From Fibrella arboris (GTDB taxonomy: Bacteria; Bacteroidota; Bacteroidia; Cytophagales; Spirosomataceae): a DNA stretch of 64,000 nucleotides. Below the pieces are notes generated by a model. That model was not told where the DNA came from. It saw nothing but the letters and a program-made list of their open reading frames with translations, and searched no databases. This document shows, one piece after another, positions 34,735-44,319 of this stretch. The DNA is taken from contig NZ_JBGGWE010000002.1 of NCBI RefSeq assembly GCF_041321095.1, positions 578,565 to 642,564 on the forward strand. Reading direction: 5' to 3'. The first letter of the stretch is position 1. The number at the start of each line of letters is the position of its first letter. The position numbers and the translations under genes were made by a program.

Positions 34735-36723
34735 ATGGCGAAGCGCAAAACTACCGCAGCAGCGGAAAGTACCCCTACCCTACCGGAATCGTCCCCCTCC
34801 GAACAGCCTATTGAAACGCCTACCGGGGCTTATTCACGGTTTACAGACCTTGACATTCACCTGTTTCGGGAAGGGAAGCACGCCCGGCTTTACGAGAAAT
34901 TCGGTTCGCACGTCGTCACCCACCAGGGTATTCAGGGAACGTATTTCGCCGTTTGGGCACCTTCTGCCAAGTATGTTTCCGTAATCGGTAATTTCAATGG
35001 CTGGGACCGTGGTAGTGCCCCCATGAATGTTCGCTGGGATTCGTCGGGTATCTGGGAAACGTTTGTGCCAAACATTGGCAACGGCGAAACATACAAGTAC
35101 TTCATTGTGCACGAGGGCGGCAGAGAGCTCGAGAAAGGCGATCCGTATGCCCACCTTTGGGAAGTACCACCCCTTACGGCCTCCCGCGTCTGGGACACCT
35201 ATTACGAATGGAACGACCATGACTGGATGGCCAGCCGGGCCGAAAAGAACGGGCTGAACAAGCCTGTGTCGACCTATGAAGTACACATGGCTTCGTGGAA
35301 ACGCGACCCATCGGACCCTGCCCGTGAGCTTACCTACGACGAAATAGGCGACACGCTGGTGCCCTACGTACAGGAGATGGGGTTCACCCACGTGGAATTC
35401 ATGCCCGTGATGCAGTACCCTTATGCGCCATCATGGGGGTATCAGGTAACGGGCTATTATGCGCCCAGCAGCCGGTTTGGGCACCCGCAGGACTTTATGC
35501 GGCTGGTTGAACGGCTTCACCAGGTGGGCATCGGCGTTATCCTCGACTGGGTACCGGCCCACTTCCCTGGCGATGCCCACGGCCTTTATGAATTCGACGG
35601 GTCGCACCTGTACGAACACCCCGATCCGCGCAAAGGCTACCACCCCGACTGGAAATCGTATATCTTCAACTACGGCCGGCCCGAGGTACGTTCCTTTCTG
35701 CTCAGTAATGCCATGTTCTGGCTCGATCGCTGCCATGTCGATGGCCTGCGAGTCGACGCCGTTGCCTCCATGTTGTACCTCGATTACTCACGAAATGCCG
35801 GCGAGTGGGAGCCTAACGTATTCGGTGGTCGCGAGAACCTGGACGCTATTTCCCTTTTCAAAGAGATCAACGAAGCCGTTTATCGGGAGTTTCCTGATAT
35901 TCAGATGGTTGCCGAAGAGTCAACCGCTTTTCCGGGCGTGTCCCGCCCAATTTATACAGGGGGGCTGGGCTTTGGCATGAAGTGGATGATGGGCTGGATG
36001 AACGATACGCTTCGCTATTTCGAGCGGGAGCCGGTCAACCGGAAATACCATCAGAATGAACTGACATTCAGCACAATCTATGGATTCTCTGAAAACTATG
36101 TGCTGCCACTCTCGCACGATGAGGTCGTCTACGGTAAGCACTCGCTGGTGAGCAAAATGCCGGGCGATGAATGGCAGCGCTTTGCCAACCTGCGCCTGCT
36201 CTATACGTATATGTTTACCCATTTCGGCACCAAACTGCTGTTTATGGGCGGTGAATTCGGCCAAACGTCTGAATGGAATTTTGAGCAGAGTCTCGACTGG
36301 CACCTCCTCGACCATGCGCCCCACCAGGGTATGGCCGCCTGTGTGAAAGCCCTGAATCAGCTCTACCGCACCGAGCCTGCTCTGTATGAGCGTAGTTTCA
36401 GTGCCGACGGATTCCAATGGATCGACACCACCGACCACGAAAACAGCGTGGTGACGTATATGCGCCGGGGTGAGAAGCCCGAAGAAACGCTGATCGTTGC
36501 GCTGAATATGACACCAGTCCCTCGGCAGGGATACCGAATGGGTGTGCCGGCGAAAGGGTATTATGGCGAAATCTTCAACTCCGACAAGCCAGATTTTTAC
36601 GGAAGCGGGTTACTGAATGCGGCACCGATCCAGACCGAGGATGCCCCCATGCATGGCCAGCCCTATTCGATGCCCGTCACGCTGCCACCGTTAGCTGGCG
36701 TAGTGCTAAAGTGGATTGAATAG
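34735..36723 (+). CDS. glgB: 1,4-alpha-glucan branching enzyme
   Basis: 662 residues from the ATG at 34735; the open frame extends 33 codons upstream through a terminator hairpin, so that part is not coding. The first 40 residues are a low-complexity Thr/Pro/Ser leader. Then comes a CBM48 domain (GTYFAVWAPSAKYVSVIGNFNGWD) and a GH13 domain with catalytic Asp341 (DGLRVDAVASML), Glu at 394-395 (VAEESTAFPG) and Asp462 (LSHDEVVYGKHSL). It forms alpha-1,6 branches in glycogen. No other glg genes are beside it in the window. Confidence 0.96.
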   Translation: MAKRKTTAAAESTPTLPESSPSEQPIETPTGAYSRFTDLDIHLFREGKHARLYEKFGSHVVTHQGIQGTYFAVWAPSAKYVSVIGNFNGWDRGSAPMNVRWDSSGIWETFVPNIGNGETYKYFIVHEGGRELEKGDPYAHLWEVPPLTASRVWDTYYEWNDHDWMASRAEKNGLNKPVSTYEVHMASWKRDPSDPARELTYDEIGDTLVPYVQEMGFTHVEFMPVMQYPYAPSWGYQVTGYYAPSSRFGHPQDFMRLVERLHQVGIGVILDWVPAHFPGDAHGLYEFDGSHLYEHPDPRKGYHPDWKSYIFNYGRPEVRSFLLSNAMFWLDRCHVDGLRVDAVASMLYLDYSRNAGEWEPNVFGGRENLDAISLFKEINEAVYREFPDIQMVAEESTAFPGVSRPIYTGGLGFGMKWMMGWMNDTLRYFEREPVNRKYHQNELTFSTIYGFSENYVLPLSHDEVVYGKHSLVSKMPGDEWQRFANLRLLYTYMFTHFGTKLLFMGGEFGQTSEWNFEQSLDWHLLDHAPHQGMAACVKALNQLYRTEPALYERSFSADGFQWIDTTDHENSVVTYMRRGEKPEETLIVALNMTPVPRQGYRMGVPAKGYYGEIFNSDKPDFYGSGLLNAAPIQTEDAPMHGQPYSMPVTLPPLAGVVLKWIE

Positions 36724-36746
36724 GCAACGAATACACTACGATTTAT

Positions 36747-36782
36747 ACAATGTGGCGACCAGCAGGCTGGTTGCCACATTGT
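36747..36782. terminator. Terminator hairpin after glgB, 17-base arms
   Basis: 36747-36763 pairs with 36766-36782 with one mismatch and a 2-base loop; both ends are A/T-rich. Confidence 0.7.
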
Positions 36783-36945
36783 GTTATAGCCTTGATGATC
36801 GCGGTATGGTCTTTCCCAGTTTCTTTTGCACTGAATCACTACATGCACAGCTGCTCCCTTTGTTACCGATGAGGCTGCGGTAAGTTTTATAAACAACCAG
36901 CCAGCTTTGCGGCTTTTGTAGGCAGCTTTTGCCCCTGTTTCCAGT

Positions 36946-37917
36946 ATGTTCACTATTGATACGCGCCCAATCGGCCCTGTTGAAGGCACTAAACCACTCA
37001 CTGATTATATTCTTGCCAACACCGATACTGGTGAATGGGCCACCATTCTACCTGAATTTGGCGGTATCCTTCGTCAGTTGGTCTTACGAAAAGGCGATGT
37101 CAGGTATACACTGATTAACAGTCCCGGATCGGCCCAGGCGCTGCTGGCCGACGAAACCTACGCCAGCGCCCTGCTGTATCCGTTTCCAAGTCGCGTTTTT
37201 CAGGGAATTTACCGGTTCGAAGGCCAGGCCTACGCCTTGCCTATGAACGAAATGATGCGTGATAATGCATTGCACGGCTTCGTCCATACTAAACCGTTTC
37301 GGGTTGTTCGGCAGGAAACAACCCCGCATCACGCGCTGCTGGCTATGCTGTATGAATACGCTGGTGACGTACCCGGCTATCCGTTTCCGTTTGCCCTCAC
37401 GGTCACCTATGTGTTGACAGCCGAGGGGGTAACACTTGCCTTCGAAGCGCGCAACACGGGCACTACCCGCTGTCCGGCGGCGTTTGGCTGGCATCCGTAT
37501 TTCACCCTCAACGCGGCTCCTACCGACGAGTTGACACTTACGCTGCCCACGAAAAACGTGGTTACGCTCAACGAGCACATGATTGCCAACGGCACTCAGC
37601 CCACGCCTGCCGACCGGCTGGGTACGTTCAGTTTAAAAGACGTAGAGCTCGATACACCCTGGCTAGCCGATTTTAGTGAGGTCGACGGGCAGAGCCAGGC
37701 TAAAACCATTCTTGAGTGGCCTGCCGAGTCCGTGTCGCTGGAAATCACCCAGAGCGATGCCTTTGCGTATATCGTTGTGTACACCCCGTCGCGGCGGGAT
37801 AGTATCGCGATTGAACCGCAGACTGCCAATGTGAACGCTTTTAATAACGGCGATGGACTAGCCATTCTCAATCCCGGCGAATTACTGGCTGGACAGATTA
37901 AGGTGCAGTTACGGTAA
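36946..37917 (+). CDS. Aldose 1-epimerase family protein
   Basis: 323 residues. It has the galactose mutarotase-like fold: FPSRVFQGIYRFEGQAYALPMNE, then NALHGFVHTKPF with the His expected near the active site, FGWHPYFTLNAAP with the catalytic His, and near the C-terminus IVVYTPSRRDSIAIEPQTANVNAFN with the Glu that abstracts the proton. The enzymes swap alpha and beta anomers of hexoses. It may belong functionally with Pgi and GlgB, though it has its own transcript. Confidence 0.9.
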   Translation: MFTIDTRPIGPVEGTKPLTDYILANTDTGEWATILPEFGGILRQLVLRKGDVRYTLINSPGSAQALLADETYASALLYPFPSRVFQGIYRFEGQAYALPMNEMMRDNALHGFVHTKPFRVVRQETTPHHALLAMLYEYAGDVPGYPFPFALTVTYVLTAEGVTLAFEARNTGTTRCPAAFGWHPYFTLNAAPTDELTLTLPTKNVVTLNEHMIANGTQPTPADRLGTFSLKDVELDTPWLADFSEVDGQSQAKTILEWPAESVSLEITQSDAFAYIVVYTPSRRDSIAIEPQTANVNAFNNGDGLAILNPGELLAGQIKVQLR

Positions 37918-38039
37918 TTAGTCTACCACCGCAGCCTGTCGACCGATAAGCCGGTGTATTGATGAGGTGCCTTTAGTGGCGTGCTGTTACGCACTTATCA
38001 GACATTGCAGTACCTTGTGCCGCTACAACGCTTAACTCG

Positions 38040-39155
38040 ATGTCTGATTTATCCCGCCCCCATTATCATCAGTTTTCGCACTCGCTACTGTCGCTGGCCA
38101 TCATTACACTGGCTATTTATTTCGGACAGGAAATTCTGGTGCCCTTAGCTATGGCCGGCCTGCTGGCTGTCTTTCTGCAACCTATCGAAAGCTGGCTGAT
38201 CAGACGGGGCCTCCATAAGGTTATTGCCATTACGCTCGCCCTGACCCTGGCCATCATCGTCCTGTCGGGGCTAGGTGTGCTCCTATCGATCCAACTGGCC
38301 GATTTTGCCGATGATTTGCCCAAGCTCAGGCAGCATCTCACCGAACTATACGAGCAAGTGAGGCGGTGGGTACGTTCTGAGTACCATGTCAGCTACCGGC
38401 AACAGGATCAATACCTGAAAAAAGCGCAGGCACAAACCATGGAGGGCTTACAGGGCACCGAAGCAATCGGAGTGATCACCGGTCCGCTGGGTACCCTGAT
38501 TCTGTTACCCATCTACGTCTTTCTGCTCTTGTATTACCGCACCATGCTGCTGCATTTCATTGTCGTTCTGTTTCCGCAAAAGCATACCGAGCGGGTACGC
38601 GAGGTACTGACGGAGGTAAAAACGGTCGTTCAGAGTTACGTAGTGGGGCTTTTGATCGAAACGGCCTGCGTCGCGGCCCTCAATTCCGTTGGCCTGATGC
38701 TGTTGGGCGTGCAGTATGCCATCTTGCTGGGTATCATGGCTGCGCTGCTGAACCTGGTGCCTTATATTGGCGGTATTGTCGCCACCTTTCTTACGGTACT
38801 GATCACGATGAGTTACCAGTCGGAAGCCTCTGTGCTGCTGGGCGTCGTGGGTATTTTCCTGCTGGTCCAGTTTATCGACAATAATTTGCTGGTGCCCTTC
38901 ATCGTGGCGTCGAAGGTCCGCATCAATGCACTCGTTTCTATCGTTGGCGTGTTGGTAGGCGGGGCATTGGCGGGTGTATCGGGCATGTTTCTGTCTATTC
39001 CCGCCATTGCTATCCTGAAGGTTATCTTCGACCGGGTAGACAGCCTGCGCGCCTGGGGCGTGTTGCTGGGCGATCAGACGCCCGAGCAGGAAGGCAGCAA
39101 ACTCTTCCGATTACGCCAGCGACAACCCAAAGCGCACAAAGCGGAGGAAGAATAA
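38040..39155 (+). CDS. AI-2E family transporter
   Basis: 371 residues with about seven to eight hydrophobic helices. The family pattern includes an N-terminal PLAMAGLLAVFLQPIESWLIRRGL, a charged periplasmic section of roughly 80 residues, then VGVQYAILLGIMAALLNLVPYIGGI and VQFIDNNLLVPFIVASKVRINALVSIVGVLVGG, the core UPF0118/AI-2E signature. Members export a variety of small molecules; a role in autoinducer-2 transport is not assured. The TAA stop codon is the first three bases of a 56-bp palindrome. Confidence 0.92.
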   Translation: MSDLSRPHYHQFSHSLLSLAIITLAIYFGQEILVPLAMAGLLAVFLQPIESWLIRRGLHKVIAITLALTLAIIVLSGLGVLLSIQLADFADDLPKLRQHLTELYEQVRRWVRSEYHVSYRQQDQYLKKAQAQTMEGLQGTEAIGVITGPLGTLILLPIYVFLLLYYRTMLLHFIVVLFPQKHTERVREVLTEVKTVVQSYVVGLLIETACVAALNSVGLMLLGVQYAILLGIMAALLNLVPYIGGIVATFLTVLITMSYQSEASVLLGVVGIFLLVQFIDNNLLVPFIVASKVRINALVSIVGVLVGGALAGVSGMFLSIPAIAILKVIFDRVDSLRAWGVLLGDQTPEQEGSKLFRLRQRQPKAHKAEEE

Positions 39156-39208
39156 TCTGCTCATCCAGGTACGTTCCTGATCAGGAACGTACCTGGATGA
39201 GCAGATTA
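39153..39208. repeat. Perfect 56-bp palindrome, no loop
   Basis: 39153-39180 is the exact reverse complement of 39181-39208. It begins at the stop codon of the AI-2E gene and lies between that gene and the convergent methyltransferase gene. Each half holds one copy of GGTACGT. A dual terminator is the simplest role. Confidence 0.8.
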
Positions 39209-39234
39209 CTGCCAGTCAGCCACTGGACAGTCCA

Positions 39235-40143
39235 TCAACCGAACACGCTTCTAAATTCGGCCAGTCGGTCAGCATCAGGCGGAGTATGGTCAATGTGTTT
39301 CAGCCAGGTCTGTCGCGCAACATGATGCGTACAGGGGCCATACGTAAACAGGGTGATCTGCCTGCCGCGTGAGGCCTCCCGTATCCTGTCTAGTACCGCT
39401 TGCAGAAGATGCCCTTCAAAGGGCGTGTACATGTAGAAAACAGTGCCATCGGTGTAGTCGGCACTGCGGGCATCTGCCTCAACGAACGTCACCTGCGCTA
39501 GATTGAGGTCAACCGCGCAGTTGCTGGCATACGTGCAATAGGCGGGCTCCAGCTCAACTCCTTTGGTGATCACTCCGGTCAGCAGGTTAACCCACATGGC
39601 GACTTGCCCTAAGCCTGCCCCGATATCATAAAAAACATCATCACCAGTGAATTGGGCTTTTCTGGCCACCTCGAAGATGATCCGGGCGGGCGTTTTCTGG
39701 TAATAGACCATTTCGGGCGCTCGTTCTCTGGTTTCTGCCGGCATCGGGTAGGTGGCAAACAAGCCGTTGGTAAACACATCGAGTTCATCATAACCAATGG
39801 CCGGGGGTACGTTCGCGCTATCTGAGTTAGGGCTGGTGTGGCTACTGATCAAGGCCCGCAGCGATGTACCCAAACAACGACCCGCCCGGATAGACGCCCT
39901 TAATCGCTGAAAAAAAACCGTATCCACAGCTTCCAGTTGGTCCTTTACCCGGGCAGCATATTGCTTTAACGCGAGCAGGGCTGTAGACGGACCGTTCTGT
40001 TGCAACAGGGTGTCGATGCGATCAAGGACATGAAAGTCAAGGAAGTCGATGGCTGTCTGTCGGCCCACAACGTTCCTGTCGTCGTAAAGAGCTACGTTAT
40101 GGTCAATACCTTCAATATCAGATCGGATTGCGGCAATCATCAT
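39235..40143 (-). CDS. SAM-dependent methyltransferase-like protein
   Basis: 302 residues. The second half has a class I methyltransferase fold with motif I at FYDIGAGLGQVAMWV, followed by GVELEPAYCTYA (motif II acidic position) and VTFVEADARSADY (motif III). The preceding segment PARIIFEVARKAQFTGDDVFYD resembles the start of DOT1-like or N-methyltransferase domains. The N-terminal 130 residues are helical and unfamiliar. The substrate is unknown. Confidence 0.8.
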   Translation of the reverse strand: MMIAAIRSDIEGIDHNVALYDDRNVVGRQTAIDFLDFHVLDRIDTLLQQNGPSTALLALKQYAARVKDQLEAVDTVFFQRLRASIRAGRCLGTSLRALISSHTSPNSDSANVPPAIGYDELDVFTNGLFATYPMPAETRERAPEMVYYQKTPARIIFEVARKAQFTGDDVFYDIGAGLGQVAMWVNLLTGVITKGVELEPAYCTYASNCAVDLNLAQVTFVEADARSADYTDGTVFYMYTPFEGHLLQAVLDRIREASRGRQITLFTYGPCTHHVARQTWLKHIDHTPPDADRLAEFRSVFG

Positions 40144-40512
40144 ACGCTTACCGGCGGCTTCGGTTCGCCAGGGTTTGGCTAGCCATCCTGTACACTAAGA
40201 TAGCGTACGTTTACCAGGGTCTACTCTCCGTTTCAGGTACGTTAGCATCGCTGAAGAATGGCCCGATAAGCCAACATGGGTTCACCCTCCTGACCACAAG
40301 CCTGCCAAAGCATTGCTGGTCCTCTTCCAGGCAGGTATTCCAGACCCCGGGTGACTGGCAGGAGGTAGCGTATCCGGGCTAACGAAGCGCCCACGGCCGA
40401 TCTCAATCCCGAGGCTAACCGGTTAGTAAAAGAGCCTGACAGTCAGCTTTGTTTATAGCTCAAAACAACCTCAACTTTTCTGTAGCCGCCGAGCTGCTTC
40501 AGCTATACTTTT
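40144..40512. other. Intergenic region without recognised gene
   Basis: About 370 bases between two divergent genes. An 84-codon frame on the plus strand starts inside the methyltransferase gene and has no supporting motif. One GGTACGT copy lies near 40238. Promoters for both neighbours are expected here but no clear element is visible. Confidence 0.6.
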
Positions 40513-41802
40513 ATGCACACCAGGGAAATCGTTAACAAGGAGGCAGTAAGTGGCCTGTACCGATCTTATGTCCTGGTCATGCTGACGTTGGTATACGTCT
40601 TCAACTTTGTTGACCGGCAGCTTCTGGTTATCCTCCAGGAATCGATAAAAAAAGAGTTACACTTATCCGACACCCAGCTTGGCGCGCTCTCCGGGTTTAC
40701 GTTTGCCCTCTTTTACGTCACTCTGGGCATTCCTATTGCGCGGCTGGCCGACAGAACAAACCGCAGAAACATTGTGGCCGCGTCGTTGGGTCTGTGGAGC
40801 ATCATGACCGCCTGCTCTGGGTTGGTGCACAATTTTCTTCAGTTACTCCTGGCTCGTATTGGCGTTGGTGTTGGCGAAGCGGGAGGCAGCCCGCCGGCCC
40901 ACGCCATGATATCCGATTACTTCCCGCCCGACAAACGATCAACCGCGCTGTCGATCTATTCTACCGGTATTTATTTCGGGGTCTTGACGGGCTTTTTGAT
41001 GGGTGGGTACCTGAGTCAGCAGCTTGGCTGGCGATCTGCTTTTTTTGTAGTGGGGCTTCCGGGCGTCATTTTTTCATGGGTGTTCTATCTGTCGGTAAAA
41101 GAGCCCCGGCGGGGCGCAACCGATACAGACACGACGTCGGCAGGTGCATCGCCCTCATTAAGCGAGGTGGTGAAGCGGTTGTATTCGACCAAAACCTTCG
41201 TGTATCTGGCAATGGCAACCGGGCTGCATGTCTTTTGCATTTATGGCCTGCTCAACTGGGCGCCCTCTTTTCTGTCGAGAATACACGGGATGAAAAACAC
41301 CGAAATCGGCGCTTTACTTGGCCCAATCTTCGGTATTGGTGGCGCGATAGGTTCATTTGCCGGTGGCTTTCTGACCGATCATTTCGGGAAAACCGACAAA
41401 CGGTGGTACCTGAACATGTCGGCCTATGCCATTATACTGTCTATTCCCTGCGTGGCAGGGGCCCTTTTTCTCCAGAATACCGTTTACTCGATCATTTTTT
41501 TAGGCGTAAGCGCCTCACTTCACAGTATGTATCTGGGGCCATCTGTGGCGGTAGCCCACAGCCTGGTGCCTGCGTCGATGCGTTCGCTCACCTCCGCCAT
41601 CTTATTTTTCGTGCTCAACTTCATCGGCCTTGGCTTCGGTCCATTGGTTGTCGGTATGCTTAGCGATGGGCTTGCGCCGTCGCTGGGTGCTCAGTCCCTG
41701 CGGTGGGCCATGTCGATCATTATCATCATGAGCATTGGATCAACTACTCTCTTCCTGATCGCTGCCAGAAAACTGACGGCTGATCTACAAGTCGCGGGTT
41801 AA
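40513..41802 (+). CDS. MFS transporter, spinster-like
   Basis: 429 residues with twelve hydrophobic helices. Sequence blocks match the spinster-type branch of the major facilitator superfamily: VFNFVDRQLLVILQESIKKEL, LGIPIARLADRTNRRNIVA, GVGVGEAGGSPPAHAMISDYFPPDKR and GLHVFCIYGLLNWAPSFLSRIHGM. Substrates of bacterial members are mostly unknown. A serine hydrolase gene follows after 85 bases on the same strand, so they may be co-transcribed. Confidence 0.92.
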   Translation: MHTREIVNKEAVSGLYRSYVLVMLTLVYVFNFVDRQLLVILQESIKKELHLSDTQLGALSGFTFALFYVTLGIPIARLADRTNRRNIVAASLGLWSIMTACSGLVHNFLQLLLARIGVGVGEAGGSPPAHAMISDYFPPDKRSTALSIYSTGIYFGVLTGFLMGGYLSQQLGWRSAFFVVGLPGVIFSWVFYLSVKEPRRGATDTDTTSAGASPSLSEVVKRLYSTKTFVYLAMATGLHVFCIYGLLNWAPSFLSRIHGMKNTEIGALLGPIFGIGGAIGSFAGGFLTDHFGKTDKRWYLNMSAYAIILSIPCVAGALFLQNTVYSIIFLGVSASLHSMYLGPSVAVAHSLVPASMRSLTSAILFFVLNFIGLGFGPLVVGMLSDGLAPSLGAQSLRWAMSIIIIMSIGSTTLFLIAARKLTADLQVAG

Positions 41803-41887
41803 TCTCCGTGAACGAAGCAGACCCTTGCCATTTCCCTACTGCCCAGCCCTTATTGACCCCTGAAATCTTATGACTATTCCTACCACT

Positions 41888-43192
41888 ATGAATCGTTACG
41901 TTGTTGCGCTGCTTAGTCTGGTTGCCAGTACGGTTTACGAAAACACGGCACAGGCACAGGCAAAAATCCTGACCGAAGCGGCCCCGGCGGCCGGTGGGTT
42001 CTCGGCCGTCCGGCTGGCCCGGCTGGATTCGGGTATGCATGACTGGGTAAAACAGAATTGGGTGAATGGATCGGTGGTGCTGATCGCTCGCCACGGTAAA
42101 ATCGTGTTCTACAAAGCACATGGCTACAACGACCCGAACAGGAAAGTGCCGCTCGACAAAAACGGAATCTTCCGGATAGCCTCTCAAACCAAGGCACTCA
42201 CCAGCGTGGCTGTGATGATGCTCTGGGAAGAAGGAAAATTTTCGCTGGACGATCCGGTGTCTAAATTTCTGCCTGCCTTCGCCAATCAAAAAGTACTGGT
42301 GAGCTTCAACCCCAAAGACACCACCTACACGACCGTTCCAGCTAAACGACCCGTCACGATCCGCGACCTGCTGACCCACACTTCCGGCTTGGGCTACCCA
42401 GCGATTGGCACTCCGGCAGAGAATGCCATCTATGCTAAAAGCTACGTGACGGGCGGGGTTGGCGTGAAAGGCCAAAAACTGTCCGACGCCATGGATCGGC
42501 TTGGCAGTTTGCCGCTTTTCTTTCAACCCGGCGAACAGTGGAAATATGGTTTGAATATGGATGTACTGGGCTATCTGATCGAACGGTGGTCGGGGATGAC
42601 CCTGGACGATTTTTTTGCCAAGCGGATCTGCCAGCCTCTTGGCATGAAGGATACGTATTTTAACGTGCCGCCCCAGAAAGCATCCCGGCTGGTTAACTTT
42701 TTCCTCGGCGATTCTACCGGCCGAATCCAGCAACAGGCTTCGGTTTTTGGGGGAGCGCTGGATATGAATTTTCCCCTGCAGAAAACCGACTATTTTTCGG
42801 GGGGTGGCGGTTTGTCATCGACCATTCATGATTACGCTATCTTCCTGCAGATGTTGTTGAATGGCGGGGAATATAACGGGGTGCGGCTGCTGGCCCGTAC
42901 TACAGTGCGCCTAATGACCATGAACCAAATTGGCGACCTGACGCCAGCCTCGGGCGACCATGCCAATGCAAATACGTTCGGGTTTGGCTTTTACATCATC
43001 TCCGAAAAAGGCAGCCGATATACACCTAGCCAGGCAGGTACGTACTCGTGGGGAGGCGTTTTCTCGACATCCTACTGGGTTGATCCAAAGGAAGATATGG
43101 TGGTATTGATTTATCGACAAATGTGGGGGCCTTACGTTTCCAATACGGATAAAGCCTTCAGGCCTTTAGTGTACCAGGCCATTAATGATTGA
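41888..43192 (+). CDS. Serine hydrolase, class C beta-lactamase-like
   Basis: 434 residues from the ATG at 41888, which gives a compact signal peptide (MNRYVVALLSLVAS...AQA); an ATG six codons earlier is open. The nucleophile motif is SQTK in FRIASQTKALTSV, the second motif is the Tyr in EQWKYGLNMDVLGYLIE, and DLLTHTSGLGYPA is a family landmark. Such proteins are mostly secreted esterases or D-aminopeptidases, so resistance to beta-lactams should not be assumed. The third motif is probably the SWGG in GTYSWGGVF. Confidence 0.92.
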   Translation: MNRYVVALLSLVASTVYENTAQAQAKILTEAAPAAGGFSAVRLARLDSGMHDWVKQNWVNGSVVLIARHGKIVFYKAHGYNDPNRKVPLDKNGIFRIASQTKALTSVAVMMLWEEGKFSLDDPVSKFLPAFANQKVLVSFNPKDTTYTTVPAKRPVTIRDLLTHTSGLGYPAIGTPAENAIYAKSYVTGGVGVKGQKLSDAMDRLGSLPLFFQPGEQWKYGLNMDVLGYLIERWSGMTLDDFFAKRICQPLGMKDTYFNVPPQKASRLVNFFLGDSTGRIQQQASVFGGALDMNFPLQKTDYFSGGGGLSSTIHDYAIFLQMLLNGGEYNGVRLLARTTVRLMTMNQIGDLTPASGDHANANTFGFGFYIISEKGSRYTPSQAGTYSWGGVFSTSYWVDPKEDMVVLIYRQMWGPYVSNTDKAFRPLVYQAIND

Positions 43193-43203
43193 TCGACGAC
43201 ACC

Positions 43204-43257
43204 TAGCCCGTAGGAACTCACTCCCCACGAAAACCGATGGGGAGTGAGTCCGGGTTA
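43204..43257. terminator. Terminator hairpin after the serine hydrolase
   Basis: ACTCACTCCCCA (43216-43227) pairs exactly with 43238-43249, and imperfect pairing continues outward to 43204 and 43257. Confidence 0.65.
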
Positions 43258-43346
43258 GTAGGTACGTTCCTGCATTTACCGCCTGCTCACACGGAAGAAG
43301 CAACACCGGAGCCACCGGGGAGCAATCCCAAACTGCTTTCTGGAAA

Positions 43347-43772
43347 TCACTTTATTACCTCACTGATCAGTATAGTTGGACTGATGTTGGTGTATTTTGG
43401 AAAGTCTGCCCGTATAGCCTCTCTATTTGGGGCGATAGCAGCCTGATAATCATTTAGGCTCTTCACATAAAAACTCCCAATCGCCATGAATGGCAATGGC
43501 GAGTTGGGTATCCCGTTTGCCATTCCTTTTTCTATAGTGTAACGTACCAGATTAGCCCCTAACAGACCTGCGACAAACGGCATATGGCTTTTTTCGTAAT
43601 ACTCCATATCAAACGTTTTGCCTTCTGCATAGGGGTACATAACAGATACCTTAATCAACCCTTTTTCGACAGCATCCGCGCCGATTTCGGGTTTGCGAGC
43701 GTTTCTTTGCTGGGCAACTGTTGAAAAACATATGCCCAGCGCTAGTAGCGTAACTACGAGTTTAATGTTCAT
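43347..43772 (-). CDS. Secreted EthD-domain protein
   Basis: 141 residues with a signal peptide (MNIKLVVTLLALGICFSTVAQ). The rest is an EthD-type dimeric alpha-beta barrel: KVSVMYPYAEGKTFDMEYYEKSHMPFVAGLLG and PFMAIGSFYVKSLNDYQAAI are typical. The role is uncertain; EthD was first found in ether degradation loci. A secreted form is unusual but recurs in the window with other small ferredoxin-like proteins. Confidence 0.85.
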   Translation of the reverse strand: MNIKLVVTLLALGICFSTVAQQRNARKPEIGADAVEKGLIKVSVMYPYAEGKTFDMEYYEKSHMPFVAGLLGANLVRYTIEKGMANGIPNSPLPFMAIGSFYVKSLNDYQAAIAPNREAIRADFPKYTNISPTILISEVIK

Positions 43773-43859
43773 ACTGGTACTTTTTTAAGTGTTTCTACCC
43801 TGGTTGATTTGTCGCGGACGTGTACTCTGTCGGTCTGAAGCCACCTTCGCGAAGCGAAG

Positions 43860-44111
43860 TTAAAGCAGTTGGTTCCGAGTCTGTAGTTCTCTCCTGATAA
43901 CTCTCACATCTTTGCTGTTACTATACAGAACAGGAGCCAGTGCAAGAGGAATGATGAGCAAAGGAAGTCCAATGGAGGCTTGCTTGTTGACGCACAAAAA
44001 TAGGGCTGCCAATAGCAGTATCGACAGTAGTCCAGCGAGCGTAGCCGTTACGACCTGGGTTGTTTTTTTTCGTTTGAGCAAAGCCTGGTTGCTCATCTCT
44101 TGTATTTTCAT
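43860..44111 (-). CDS. Small two-helix membrane protein
   Basis: 83 residues: a charged N-terminus (KIQEMSNQALLKRKKTTQ), two hydrophobic helices (VVTATLAGLLSILLLAALFLCV and LPLLIIPLALAPVLYS) and a charged tail (KDVRVIRRELQTRNQLL). Similar short proteins are widespread in Bacteroidota, some labelled redox-active disulfide protein 2, but no redox motif is present here. Function unknown. Confidence 0.7.
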   Translation of the reverse strand: MKIQEMSNQALLKRKKTTQVVTATLAGLLSILLLAALFLCVNKQASIGLPLLIIPLALAPVLYSNSKDVRVIRRELQTRNQLL

Positions 44112-44319
44112 AGAGCTAATGTAGGGTAAAACAGAGATACCTTATCGAAACGTTTACCCTGTCGTCAGGGCGCTGGAATGTAAGCCCAAACGTTGACTTT
44201 CGGCGTATTCCAGGTAAGCTTTTAGCCACTCCAAATAGCAAAAAAAACAGGGAAATACGCACAGCCTGCTGTATTCCGACGTGTTTACCGCCTGGCAGTA
44301 GCCTTTTGGGCAAGATCAG

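Noticed and set aside
40128..40382. An 84-codon plus-strand frame between methyltransferase and MFS genes
   Set aside because: It starts inside the divergent methyltransferase gene and has no motif or composition support.
43237..43446. A 69-codon plus-strand frame with a hydrophobic middle
   Set aside because: It overlaps the hairpin after the serine hydrolase and part of the EthD gene on the other strand, and has no recognisable motif.
44116..44313. A 65-codon minus-strand frame near the IS remnant
   Set aside because: It has weak hydrophobic content but no match to OrfB, and probably reflects decayed IS DNA.
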